Source of the DNA: Candidatus Harpocratesius repetitus
GTDB lineage: Archaea > Asgardarchaeota > Lokiarchaeia > Sigyniarchaeales > Promethearchaeaceae
NCBI GenBank assembly: GCA_021498095.1
Contig: JAIZWK010000001.1
Span: 620,001-684,000, forward strand
DNA length: 64,000 nucleotides
Direction of reading: 5' to 3'
This document shows, piece after piece, positions 36,468 to 45,571 of the stretch (the stretch's first letter is position 1; each line of letters starts with the position of its first letter). Below the pieces are notes generated by a model. The model was given only the letters and a program-made list of their open reading frames with translations. It made no database searches and had not been told where the DNA came from. The translations under genes were made by a program, and so were the position numbers.

Positions 36468-38828
36468 TTAGGGTTTTCCAGAATGAGAAGGTTTTTTTAC
36501 CTGTTGTTTTTTCTGTCGTATTCGAATGATAATCACAGCGATTAATGAAATGCTTATAGCTGCACCTGCAATAATTGCCAGAATTTGCCATAATTGTCCA
36601 AGATCAAGATTATTATCATCTGAAGATGGAGTATTTGAATCTGTAGTATCCGTTGGAGAAGTTGTTGTATTTGTGTTAGTGGTCGTGCTTGAGTTTGAGT
36701 CTGGGTTTGAATTTGTGTCGTCTGAGCTTGTGCTGACAGTGCGATTCCAATAATTCATAAGATCTTCCAATGAAACTTGTGGAAAATAGTTCGGATCGAA
36801 CGAGGTTTGGTTTAAATTATTGGTTATTACGATTGTTTCATTACCAGTATTATAGTAAATCTCTAGCCATGTAGATTCGTTATTTGCATAGCAGTTATCT
36901 GAAATTGTAACATTTTCAAAATCTTCAAAATATACTGGATTAGAAAAATTAACTATCCAATTGTGCGTAAAGGTTACGTTTGTAACTTCTGAAAAAATTA
37001 AAGGGTAGGAGGAAATATTGGAAAAGACACAATTTTTAATAACAAGATTTGTGACATTCCAAAAATCTAAACCACTACCTTCTGAATAGAAAAATGAAGA
37101 ATTCATTAAAGTAAGGTTAAGAACATTTTCTGCTCTCAATAGGTAATTGGTGGAATTTGATACAGAGATATTAAAAAAGGCAATATCTGTAGAATCTACA
37201 ACTTGGATTCCATCATTTGTGCCTTGAAAAACAGCATTAAGAATGAGAAAATGTTCACAATTTGTTATATATAATTCTCCAATCTCTCCTAATGTAAGGA
37301 TCTTATTTGAAACTCCGTAAAAATAGTACATTGGCTTACCATCACGTGTGTTTGTATCATCGAATACAACATTTGTAATACTACTGAAATCAAACGTACA
37401 ATGAATAAATGTATTGAAATAACCTGTTACATTTTGGGTGCTTCGTAAATAAATTCCTTTATTTGTATTACTGAATCGATTATTGCGCAATGTCAGATTA
37501 GAAAGAGTGATCGCATATAATGCAACTCCACTTTGTTCAGAAAGAGTTTGTAAAGTACAATTTAAGATTGAACCAAATTGTGATTCACGAATGATAATAC
37601 CATACAAACTACCCAGAATAGTTGAATTTTGAATAATAAAATCTTCAGTATCATAAATCGAAATTCCATTATTACTTGAAGCATTAGTATTACACTGATC
37701 AAGTGTAATATTGAATGAATCAACTATTTGGATTCCTGAATAACCCGAATTTTGAACTTGATAGTGGGAAAAAACAGAATTATTAACGTTATTGATTATT
37801 AGTTGGCTATATAATCCTCCTACTTCATTTAATCCTGTCAAATTTTCGTAATATTTAATGGGTTTTCCATCGATAAGATTTGTTTGAGGGAGAGTCAAAT
37901 TTCGATTCATTGTATCTAAAATTATGCCTTGGGAGGAGAAAAGGTTATTAGTTATTTGTCCACTCTCTGAGGTTGCAATGACCATTGGACCCAATTGAGA
38001 TACTGTAAAATTGTTAGAATCAATCAAGAAATTTGAATGATCTTCTATTATAAGTAAACGACTATAAGAAAATACAGAAGATTCTATTGTATTGTTAATT
38101 ATATGGCATCCTGTTCCACCTGAAATATCAAAAAGACTACCCTCTTTTTGTTGAAAGGTGCAATTTTGGATTAGAAATTGATTAGTGTTTTCAAAAGTAA
38201 TCCCTTCTCTGCGAGAATAAATTTGACATGACTCAATAGTGTTATTTGATCCATACAAGAAATAAAATCCACGCTGGTTAGCCAGATTATCAGCAAGTGT
38301 ATGTTCTATATGAATATTCGAAGAATAGCTTGCATAAAATCCATAAGCATAAGAGGATAAAGAACTATTAACAATAAAGCAATCTTGTACTTCATGTAAA
38401 TTAACTCCATATACTCCACTGATCGTTGAGATATTTTCAATCCTAACATGTGAAACATTATCAAGAAGAAGCGCAGATAGAAGAAATGCAGGATAAGTTC
38501 TTAAAGAAATATTTCGAAGGATTAAGTATCTGTCTGTATTTTTTATAGAAAAGCAAGATTCACGTTCATCGTATGTATCAATAGAAAAATTACCAATGAT
38601 ATGAGCTGTTTCCCAACTCATTCCTGTTGTTCCATTTCCACCACAAAAAGCATCCAGTTCAGCATTACCTGATATAATGATTTGAGAGTGCTCAGCAGAG
38701 GCTTTTATAACAGGCAATTCTGAATCTATTGGGGCATTTCCCAAGATGATCGGAAGATTTCCCGTTAGTAGTAAGATAAATATTCCAATATAGAATACTT
38801 TTGAATGTTTGGTTACATATTTTTTCAT
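36468..38828 (-). CDS. Secreted right-handed beta-helix protein, membrane-anchored
   Basis: About 786 residues. A signal peptide (FYIGIFILLLTGNLPIILG) is followed by about 640 residues of parallel beta-helix repeats of the NosD/pectate-lyase type (N-x-x-I-x-N-C/S, for example NCTFQQKEG, NNRFSN, GIYLRST), many with N-x-S/T glycosylation sequons. An S/T/D-rich linker (about 715-760) and one C-terminal membrane helix (WQILAIIAGAAISISLIAVI) end in a basic tail. This is a typical archaeal cell-surface layout. ATG at 38828 is preferred to the GTG three codons before. Ligand or polysaccharide target unknown. Confidence 0.82.
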   Translation of the reverse strand: MKKYVTKHSKVFYIGIFILLLTGNLPIILGNAPIDSELPVIKASAEHSQIIISGNAELDAFCGGNGTTGMSWETAHIIGNFSIDTYDERESCFSIKNTDRYLILRNISLRTYPAFLLSALLLDNVSHVRIENISTISGVYGVNLHEVQDCFIVNSSLSSYAYGFYASYSSNIHIEHTLADNLANQRGFYFLYGSNNTIESCQIYSRREGITFENTNQFLIQNCTFQQKEGSLFDISGGTGCHIINNTIESSVFSYSRLLIIEDHSNFLIDSNNFTVSQLGPMVIATSESGQITNNLFSSQGIILDTMNRNLTLPQTNLIDGKPIKYYENLTGLNEVGGLYSQLIINNVNNSVFSHYQVQNSGYSGIQIVDSFNITLDQCNTNASSNNGISIYDTEDFIIQNSTILGSLYGIIIRESQFGSILNCTLQTLSEQSGVALYAITLSNLTLRNNRFSNTNKGIYLRSTQNVTGYFNTFIHCTFDFSSITNVVFDDTNTRDGKPMYYFYGVSNKILTLGEIGELYITNCEHFLILNAVFQGTNDGIQVVDSTDIAFFNISVSNSTNYLLRAENVLNLTLMNSSFFYSEGSGLDFWNVTNLVIKNCVFSNISSYPLIFSEVTNVTFTHNWIVNFSNPVYFEDFENVTISDNCYANNESTWLEIYYNTGNETIVITNNLNQTSFDPNYFPQVSLEDLMNYWNRTVSTSSDDTNSNPDSNSSTTTNTNTTTSPTDTTDSNTPSSDDNNLDLGQLWQILAIIAGAAISISLIAVIIIRIRQKKQQVKKPSHSGKP

Positions 38829-39134
38829 ATATTTCACAAACCTAGTAATAACCTATGGAATGATATCGGAGCTTTTCCCTAATATTTTTTTTGGAAGTAC
38901 TTTTCTGATTTTGGGAATTCTTGAAGAAAAATGCATGATTAAGATGTATTGATGTATTATATCAACGAAATGTACTATTGAAAAGCATTAATGAAAAGAA
39001 AATAACAAAACTGGTAATGGCAATTATATTTGAAACATCTAAAAAAGTAGTAAAAGTAAAAAAATCGGAAGTAGTAGTAAAATCAGAAAACGTAGTAAAA
39101 GCAGAAAAAGAGCAAAAAGAGGAAAAAATAAAGA
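38829..39134. other. Intergenic spacer with purine-rich low-complexity tract
   Basis: Between the beta-helix gene start and the PhoU-like gene end. From about 39035 to 39130 the plus strand repeats GTAGTAAAA/GAAAA units. A TTG-initiated frame across it encodes a lysine/valine/glutamate string and runs into the neighbouring gene antisense, so I treat it as low-complexity DNA, not a gene. Confidence 0.4.
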
Positions 39135-39824
39135 TTAACCTGTGGTTCGCTTGGCGGTTTTTAAAATTTCAATATAATCGCTTACATCCTCCACTTTATC
39201 AGAAATAGTTTCCATCATATCTATAAAATTACAGATCTGCAATGCGACAAATGCGTTAAACTCCAAACTTGGAATTTTATTTAAGGCTTCATATAATTGG
39301 GAATGTAAAACATCTACTTCATGTTCCATGCTTTGAATTTTCTCACAAATTTGGAATGTTTCACGATCGTCCATTGATGGAAGATTTTTAATCAGGTTGT
39401 ATAAGATTTTAGTTGCTTCTACAGATCGCTGTATGATATAGATGCACTTCTCAAGTATAGGCATTCCTAGGCTGAAAACATGTTCGTAATTTAATCCCAT
39501 TAAGCGACGCGCGGCACCATCAGTCGTATTTGCAATACGATCAATACGCTTTACTAAATGAGATAAATCTTCCCGCATTTGAGTGGTTAATTCACTTTTA
39601 GAGATTTGCACTAAGATTTCTCGACGAATAATATCAGCTTCATTTTCGAGATGATCCACTCGCTTAAATATTTCATTGGCTAAAGCAACATCTCGTTCAT
39701 TTACATATATTGAAAAGCCGCGTTCAAATTCTACTACAGTTTCAAGGACTTTTTGCATATGGTTGTTCGCCATTTCATAGATATTGGCGCTACTTCGATT
39801 TTGTAAAAATGTTTTTAATGACAT
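39135..39824 (-). CDS. PhoU-like DUF47 protein
   Basis: A helical-bundle protein of about 229 residues like the DUF47/PhoU-like regulators that accompany inorganic phosphate transporters. The pattern is ALANEIFKRVDHLENEADIIRREI, LVKRIDRIANTTDGAARR, and a second half with KIQSMEHEVDVLHSQLYEAL, each carrying the D/E-x-x-x-D-x-x-x-E/D metal residues. No Pit transporter is visible nearby. GGTGA lies five bases before the ATG at 39824, favouring it over GTG 39833. Role in phosphate control is inferred from family. Confidence 0.85.
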   Translation of the reverse strand: MSLKTFLQNRSSANIYEMANNHMQKVLETVVEFERGFSIYVNERDVALANEIFKRVDHLENEADIIRREILVQISKSELTTQMREDLSHLVKRIDRIANTTDGAARRLMGLNYEHVFSLGMPILEKCIYIIQRSVEATKILYNLIKNLPSMDDRETFQICEKIQSMEHEVDVLHSQLYEALNKIPSLEFNAFVALQICNFIDMMETISDKVEDVSDYIEILKTAKRTTG

Positions 39825-39956
39825 ATGGTTCACCGCGCATTAGATTCGAATTATTCGAAAAATATTATATTATTATTATAGAGATACAAGATAAAAAATT
39901 ATGATTAATTGATTTAATAATTTTGATTATTGATTTTATAAATTCATTTTTTAGAA

Positions 39957-41198
39957 TTAATTTACTCTTAGAGTTGCTTCTAATTCTGGTTGGGGTATTT
40001 GGGGGAATACTATTACATATTGGCTGGGATAATATATTGTAATTGTTTCACCTACTTGAAAATTATGTACGGCTACTCTTGTCGTAGGAATTTCTATTTT
40101 TATCAATTTTTTAGGGGGTTCTAAAGATAATTCAACACAATGATTTTTCATTGAATGAGTTTTATTTCCATTTACAAAAGTCTCCAATTGATATGGTGCC
40201 AACATTTCAATCCTAAGCCACGCGCCCATGAACTTTACGCGATTTACTTTTCCAACAATACTATTTGTCTTATCTTGACGCCGCTTATGACGTGCTTGAA
40301 AGTATTGCGATCTAATCAAAAAAGTAACTTTATCACCGATCTCAAAATTCTTTTCTGTTTTGGCAAATAAAAAGAAACCTTCTTTGGTCTGAATAACAAC
40401 ACGCTGTAAGGGTTTACCTTTAAATCCAATCTTTTCCACCATTCGCACTTCTACTACTTTACCATTGAAATAATTCATTTCAGTTGAGAAAAAATTAGCT
40501 ACAAACAAATCAACAGGTTCATATAATATCTCTTGAGGTGTTCCAATCTGACGAATTCTTCCTTGATCTAAAACAACAATCCGATCTCCCATCATTGCTT
40601 CTTGCATATCATTCGTGACGTGCACGGTTGTCATTTGTAATTCCTTACTTTTTGCAATCTTTCGTACTTCTCGCCGTAAATTCATTCGAAGTCCAGCATC
40701 TAGTGCTTTAAATGGTTCATCTAAAATAAGCAATCCTTTTTGTTCTAAAGCCATTATAGCCCGAGCAAGAGCAATTCGCTGCTGCATCCCTCCAGAACAT
40801 TCATGAGGAAGGGCAGAGCCGCGACCTTCTAATCTTACTAGTTCTAAAACTGCTTCTCCAATTGCATATGTTTCAGTATGATTGGATTCATGCATATGAC
40901 GAGCATAACAAATATTATCTAAAACAGTAAGGTGTGGAAAAAGAGCATAAGATTCAAACATCACTCCACAATGTCTTTCATATGGTGGAAAATGTGTTAC
41001 ATCAACACCATCAAATAGAATTTGACCTTTAGTTGGTTGATAAAGTCCAGATAAAAGACCAACTAAGCTTGTTTTTCCTGCTCCTGTCGGTCCCACAATT
41101 GTTAAATATTCTTGATCTTCAATAATTAAATTAATATCATGTAAGATTTCAACCTTATTTTGAATAAATGATACGTGTCTGAGTTCTACTCTAACCAT
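39957..41198 (-). CDS. ABC importer ATPase 1 (altered Q- and H-loops)
   Basis: Nucleotide-binding subunit of an anion/iron-type importer, about 413 residues with a TOBE-like domain after residue 240. Walker A GPTGAGKTS, signature ECSGGMQQR and Walker B LLILDEP are intact. Two catalytic-site residues are changed: the Q-loop reads VMFESYALFPH (Glu for Gln) and the switch reads VHVTNDMQEAM (Asn for the H-loop His). It follows the second ATPase by 30 bases. ATG at 41198 gives the natural start. Together with the other ATPase it likely forms a heterodimer in which this subunit's own site is impaired. Confidence 0.88.
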   Translation of the reverse strand: MVRVELRHVSFIQNKVEILHDINLIIEDQEYLTIVGPTGAGKTSLVGLLSGLYQPTKGQILFDGVDVTHFPPYERHCGVMFESYALFPHLTVLDNICYARHMHESNHTETYAIGEAVLELVRLEGRGSALPHECSGGMQQRIALARAIMALEQKGLLILDEPFKALDAGLRMNLRREVRKIAKSKELQMTTVHVTNDMQEAMMGDRIVVLDQGRIRQIGTPQEILYEPVDLFVANFFSTEMNYFNGKVVEVRMVEKIGFKGKPLQRVVIQTKEGFFLFAKTEKNFEIGDKVTFLIRSQYFQARHKRRQDKTNSIVGKVNRVKFMGAWLRIEMLAPYQLETFVNGNKTHSMKNHCVELSLEPPKKLIKIEIPTTRVAVHNFQVGETITIYYPSQYVIVFPQIPQPELEATLRVN

Positions 41199-41228
41199 TT
41201 TTATCACAGTTTATATAATTGTTTTTTT

Positions 41229-42371
41229 CTATTGTAGATCCATTTCTTTTTGAAGATTTTTTGGATATTTGAATAAACGAACATCATCCATAAATAATCC
41301 TATTTGAATATTGTCCCCTTCACAAAATCGATATTTGAAAGTTTCAGGCTTTGAAATTTCGATTTCATCTCCGTTATCAATTTCAATAATAAAACGTCGT
41401 TCTTTTCCAGTATGGAATTTAGACTTAATTATTGCATCGGTTAAGAAAATGCCTGTCCAATCAGCTTGGGAGTTTTCAAAATCATATCCAAGAGGGAATA
41501 AATAAACATCCTCGGGGCGGAAAGCAACAATTATATTTTCATCTAAAGAAAATCTACTATATGGAGCATTAATTATGAGTTTTGGACCTCCAAGACGGAT
41601 TTTTACGTGATATACATCTGGATGATCTATATGAATAACATAACCTTCTAATATATTGATTCCTCCCAAGAAATTTCCTACAAATAATGATGTAGGATAT
41701 TTGTATAATTCATCTGGTGTGTCTTCTTGTAGAAGATGACCATCTCTCATAATTATAATGCGATCTCCTATTGCCATTGCTTCTTCTTGATTGTGAGTAA
41801 CTTGAATTGCTGTTAAATGTGCATCTTTAATAATATTTCTTAATTCCCATCTAAATTCTGCGCTTATCTTTGGATCCAATGATCCTAAGGGCTCATCCAT
41901 AATTAAAATTCGTGCTCCGCTACATATTGCTCGTGCAATACCTAATCTTTGGAGATCTCCATTTCCCCAGCCGATTGGATATTCGTCAGCACGCTCTAAT
42001 AATCCAACTATCTCTAATGCACGTTCTCCTTTTTCTATTATATAATCTCGCGAATATCCTTGGACATTAAGTGCATATGTACAATTTTCCCAGACAGTAA
42101 GGGGAAAAATATTAAAATTTTGAAAAACAAAAGCAATTCCTCGGGATTGAGGTGGTGAATCGGTAACATCAAGACCGTTAATAAAAACTCGCCCTTGCGT
42201 GGGTTGAATTAAGCCAGATATAGTACGAAGTAGTGTTGTTTTTCCACAACCACTTGGACCTAGTAAAAAAACAAAATCACCATCTCGAATGATCAAATTT
42301 ACATTATTAACTGCTATAACTTTTCCATTATCAAATATTTTGGTAATATGATCTAAGCGAATTTCGGGCAT
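41229..42371 (-). CDS. ABC importer ATPase 2 (degenerate signature motif)
   Basis: 380-residue partner ATPase with a C-terminal TOBE-like region. Walker A GPSGCGKTT, Q-loop FVFQNFNIF, Walker B LIMDEP and H-loop VTHNQEEA are normal, but the signature motif expected as L-S-G-G-Q reads W-G-N-G-D followed by LQRLGIARAI. Its ATG overlaps the permease stop by one base, with GGAGGAAGG ahead, so translation is coupled. In a heterodimer this altered signature would face the altered Q/H-loop site of ATPase 1. Confidence 0.9.
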   Translation of the reverse strand: MPEIRLDHITKIFDNGKVIAVNNVNLIIRDGDFVFLLGPSGCGKTTLLRTISGLIQPTQGRVFINGLDVTDSPPQSRGIAFVFQNFNIFPLTVWENCTYALNVQGYSRDYIIEKGERALEIVGLLERADEYPIGWGNGDLQRLGIARAICSGARILIMDEPLGSLDPKISAEFRWELRNIIKDAHLTAIQVTHNQEEAMAIGDRIIIMRDGHLLQEDTPDELYKYPTSLFVGNFLGGINILEGYVIHIDHPDVYHVKIRLGGPKLIINAPYSRFSLDENIIVAFRPEDVYLFPLGYDFENSQADWTGIFLTDAIIKSKFHTGKERRFIIEIDNGDEIEISKPETFKYRFCEGDNIQIGLFMDDVRLFKYPKNLQKEMDLQ

Positions 42372-44050
42372 TACAGTCCTTCCTCCTTAGTGGGTGAAAA
42401 TAAACGCAGTAGCAACAATAAAATTCCACTTAAAATTATTACTAATACACTGGCAAAAGCAGCAGATGAAAAACTGTTTTCTTCTACCCAATCAACAATT
42501 AACACTGGAATGGTGCGATCTGCCCCCATAACAATCAAGGTGGCACCTGTTTCACCTAAGCTGCGCGTAAATGCAGCAATCATGCCTGCAATTACTCCGT
42601 TTTTTATTGCTGGGAATGTTATTTTTCGAAAAGTTGTCAAACTAACCGCACCTAAGGTCGCACTTGCTTCTTCATGGCCAATATTCACCGTACGAATTGT
42701 TGCTGCAATAGGTCTAACAACATAAGGAAATGTAAAAGTCATATGGACAAAAATAATCATTTCAATACCTGGACTTGCAAGATCTAATCCTGCAGGACCC
42801 CAAAAAAGAAATACTGCAAATCCAAGTGCTGCTGAGGGGATGGTCAAAGGAATATCTAAAATTGTATCTAACACTGCATTCATTTTTCCCCATTTTTCCC
42901 GAGTTAATATAAAAGCAAATGGTATACCAAAGATAACATCAATAATCACTACAAAAAATCCGATTTGAAATGAATTAACTAAACTTGTCCATAGATGTGC
43001 CCATTTATTATCAGCTGCAAATAATTCAAGATGGATTTCATTGATATCAATCTTTGAAATAATATAGAAGGAGGGGATTAAAATGAAAATAATCATTAAA
43101 ATCCCAGCAAATACTTTCAAACCAATTGTAAATGGTTTACGAGAAAATGAATATTCAATATCATAATGAATTTGCCAAAATTTTTTAGTAGAAACATTTC
43201 TCCGAGCTAAAAGCTTGACGATAATAAGTAAAACTAAAGATATTCCAATTAGAATTAGTGAAAGGAAAGAAGCACTGGGAAGTTGTAACTGTTTCCTAAG
43301 ACTAACTACCACTATAGGTGCAGTTTCAATTAAGCCAGAGCAGATCATTGTTGCTCCTGTTTCTCCCAAACTACGAGTAAATGCAAGAATTGCACCTGCA
43401 ATTAAACCTTCTTTTATCAGTGGAAATGATATTGTCCGAAATACGGTAATTTTTGGTGCAGATAATGTCATTGCTGCTTTTTCTAATAAAGGATCAACTT
43501 TTTCAATAGCCAACTTTAGATTTCTGACAATATATGGGAATGTAAATGCGATATGAACGAAAATAACTAAAATTTTCCCAGGATTAACATTAAAAATTCT
43601 CCAAAACAGTAAAACAGAGAATCCTAAAGCACTTGTAGGAACTGCCATTGGTAGATCCACTAATGTATCTAATATTTTCTTTCCGCGAAAATTATTTCTT
43701 GTAAGTAATACTGCTATTGGAAATCCAATTAATATATCCACTCCAACAGCCAAGAATGCAGTTGAAAATGAATTCCATAAAGCAGTTTTCATTATTTGCC
43801 ATTGTAGATTCCCTAATAATTCATCAAAAAATAGTCGAGATCGAATTTCACGAATATTGTCGATTACATTGGATATTATATTAATTATAGGTGCTGCAAT
43901 TATCAAAATGAAGAAAGTAATCACAATAATTTCTAGAATTATACGATAAATTGGTTTAGAAAGCTCCTTTTCAATATTTAGCAATATTGATCTACGCTTG
44001 ATATTCTTATCTGGTAATTCTAATACAGAAGTATATAATTTTGGGGTCAT
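42371..44050 (-). CDS. ABC permease, two fused membrane domains
   Basis: 559 residues with two homologous halves of about six membrane segments. Each half has an EAA-type loop: KAAMTLSAPKITVFRTISFPL in the first and EEASATLGAVSLTTFRKITFP in the second, both followed by AFTRSLGETGAT, a sequence typical of molybdate/tungstate/sulfate permeases (ModB/WtpB/CysT). Fused double permeases resemble FbpB/ThiP. A single polypeptide therefore supplies both halves of the channel, consistent with two different ATPases. The substrate is probably an oxyanion or metal; not proven. Confidence 0.87.
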   Translation of the reverse strand: MTPKLYTSVLELPDKNIKRRSILLNIEKELSKPIYRIILEIIVITFFILIIAAPIINIISNVIDNIREIRSRLFFDELLGNLQWQIMKTALWNSFSTAFLAVGVDILIGFPIAVLLTRNNFRGKKILDTLVDLPMAVPTSALGFSVLLFWRIFNVNPGKILVIFVHIAFTFPYIVRNLKLAIEKVDPLLEKAAMTLSAPKITVFRTISFPLIKEGLIAGAILAFTRSLGETGATMICSGLIETAPIVVVSLRKQLQLPSASFLSLILIGISLVLLIIVKLLARRNVSTKKFWQIHYDIEYSFSRKPFTIGLKVFAGILMIIFILIPSFYIISKIDINEIHLELFAADNKWAHLWTSLVNSFQIGFFVVIIDVIFGIPFAFILTREKWGKMNAVLDTILDIPLTIPSAALGFAVFLFWGPAGLDLASPGIEMIIFVHMTFTFPYVVRPIAATIRTVNIGHEEASATLGAVSLTTFRKITFPAIKNGVIAGMIAAFTRSLGETGATLIVMGADRTIPVLIVDWVEENSFSSAAFASVLVIILSGILLLLLRLFSPTKEEGL

Positions 44051-44068
44051 TTTATTGGCTCCGTAATA

Positions 44069-45256
44069 TTAGGTACGATTTCTAGTCTTTAGCCACAAAT
44101 CGGGAATACGTGCGATAACATTTCCGTCTGTAGGAGGAAAAGTTTCAATTATTTGAGAAGGATCAGGCGTTACTCCATTCATCCAATTAAATGAAGCATT
44201 ATAAATTGATGAAATCTCAGGATCATTTAACCAAGTAGTATTAATTGGACGAAATCCTGCCTCAATGGCTCGTTCAACTAAAGACTTCTGTTGTAAAAAT
44301 CTTAAATACTCTTGAGCAACCATTTTCTGCTCATCGCTGACCCAATCTGCATCTAAAATACAAAATGGATGATCAGAAAACAAAGCCCCTTCTTTAGGAT
44401 ATATTGCAATTAATTTCTGATTCCACTTTTCCATTGCTTTTATAGCATTGTCCTTAATTAAATTCTCATATAAAATGGTAACTTGTAATGCATCAGGACC
44501 TTGAGTTAACATATATGTACCTAAAAATCCCGTTGATTTTCCATATAATACAGCTGCACTTTCGATTTCTGTCATCCATTTTGCCACAGATTCATCATAA
44601 ATCTCTTCTAAGGTAATATTTTCAGGATTCATTCCTAAAAAGGCACTAACCATCATGATTGTTGCCATAAAACCACTATTTGAACTAGTAGGATCAGTGT
44701 GAGCTAAATGAACTAATCCTGGATTGGAAACAATCAAATCGTGCAAATCATTTAATCCATTGAGATGATGTGTTGCATAAAAGTTTTCCCATGTTGCTAT
44801 AACAACGGGAGAATAAATGATTCGGGTGTAATTAGGAACTAAAGGAATATTTTTTTTTATATAGTCCATCCATTTAGCATTTAATAATGGAATCCAAAGA
44901 TTAGACGCAGGGGACCATATAACTGGTTTTATTTCCCCATTTAATAATGCTATAAGGGAATCTCCAGAACCATAGGGTTGAAAATCTAAAGCGATATCTT
45001 TAAGGGAGGGATCTTTTTGTTGAAGGGTTGCCCAATATTGCATGAAAAGTTCAGAAGATTGAGATATCCATGAGGATTTTTCACTGGAATAACTCATTGA
45101 TAAAACAATTACATCTTTTTCATTCTGTTCAAAAACCATCTTTCCCATTATCGCTCCAGCAAAAAAACCAAAAAGAATCCAGATTAGGATAGTAGAAGGA
45201 AGAATTTTTCGATGGAGATAGTTTTTTGTTCCAAAAGATCTATTTTTTTTTGCCAT
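44069..45256 (-). CDS. Membrane-anchored substrate-binding protein of the ABC importer
   Basis: About 395 residues. After a basic start, one membrane helix (ILIWILFGFFAGAIMGKMVF) anchors the protein outside the cell. The rest fits a periplasmic-binding fold: IVLSMSYSSEKSSW, FQPYGSGDSLIALLNG, WSPASNLWIPLLNA and GFLGTYMLTQGPDAL. It lacks the typical ModA opening. ATG 45256 is chosen because GGATGAGA precedes it and a small ORF ends just before; TTG at 45271 would overlap that ORF. First large gene of the importer operon. Confidence 0.82.
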   Translation of the reverse strand: MAKKNRSFGTKNYLHRKILPSTILIWILFGFFAGAIMGKMVFEQNEKDVIVLSMSYSSEKSSWISQSSELFMQYWATLQQKDPSLKDIALDFQPYGSGDSLIALLNGEIKPVIWSPASNLWIPLLNAKWMDYIKKNIPLVPNYTRIIYSPVVIATWENFYATHHLNGLNDLHDLIVSNPGLVHLAHTDPTSSNSGFMATIMMVSAFLGMNPENITLEEIYDESVAKWMTEIESAAVLYGKSTGFLGTYMLTQGPDALQVTILYENLIKDNAIKAMEKWNQKLIAIYPKEGALFSDHPFCILDADWVSDEQKMVAQEYLRFLQQKSLVERAIEAGFRPINTTWLNDPEISSIYNASFNWMNGVTPDPSQIIETFPPTDGNVIARIPDLWLKTRNRT

Positions 45257-45263
45257 TATGTTC

Positions 45264-45368
45264 TCATCCAATAATTGACTTAATATAGCTATTTATGTAA
45301 GCAAATCCTAACCCGAGAGTAAATCCAAAAAAGAAAATTAAGAATATTTTAATCCGAAATAAATTCAT
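45264..45368 (-). CDS. Candidate 34-residue membrane protein
   Basis: An ATG-TGA frame that encodes one hydrophobic helix (FLIFFFGFTLGLGFAYI) flanked by MNLFRIK and NSYIKSIIG. It stops eight bases before the binding-protein ATG, and its stop region contains that gene's ribosome site, so it sits at the head of the ABC operon. Its own ribosome site is weak. Could be a small auxiliary subunit or chance in AT-rich DNA. The remaining 45369-45571 shows nothing I recognise. Confidence 0.35.
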   Translation of the reverse strand: MNLFRIKIFLIFFFGFTLGLGFAYINSYIKSIIG

Positions 45369-45571
45369 TTCTTTGTGCTGCTTCACAAATATATAAATTC
45401 GCAAGTCAATCTAAAAATTATGAATATTATTCATATGGAAGCACATGAAAATTATTTTGTTCATCTTATCCTTTAGAGCAATTTTGAAATAAAATAATGA
45501 TTTAAGGGAAAAAGAAAAGAAATTAAGTGATTAAAATTAATAGACAAAAAAAGAAAAAAGGATAGAATAAA

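Noticed and set aside
38978..39208. Plus-strand 76-codon frame rich in K, V and E
   Set aside because: TTG start without a ribosome site, low-complexity GTAGTAAAA repeats, and it runs antisense into the PhoU-like gene.
39957..45256. Assigning tungstate or molybdate as the importer substrate
   Set aside because: The permease loops are of that class, but the binding protein does not show the ModA/WtpA opening, so the substrate is left open.
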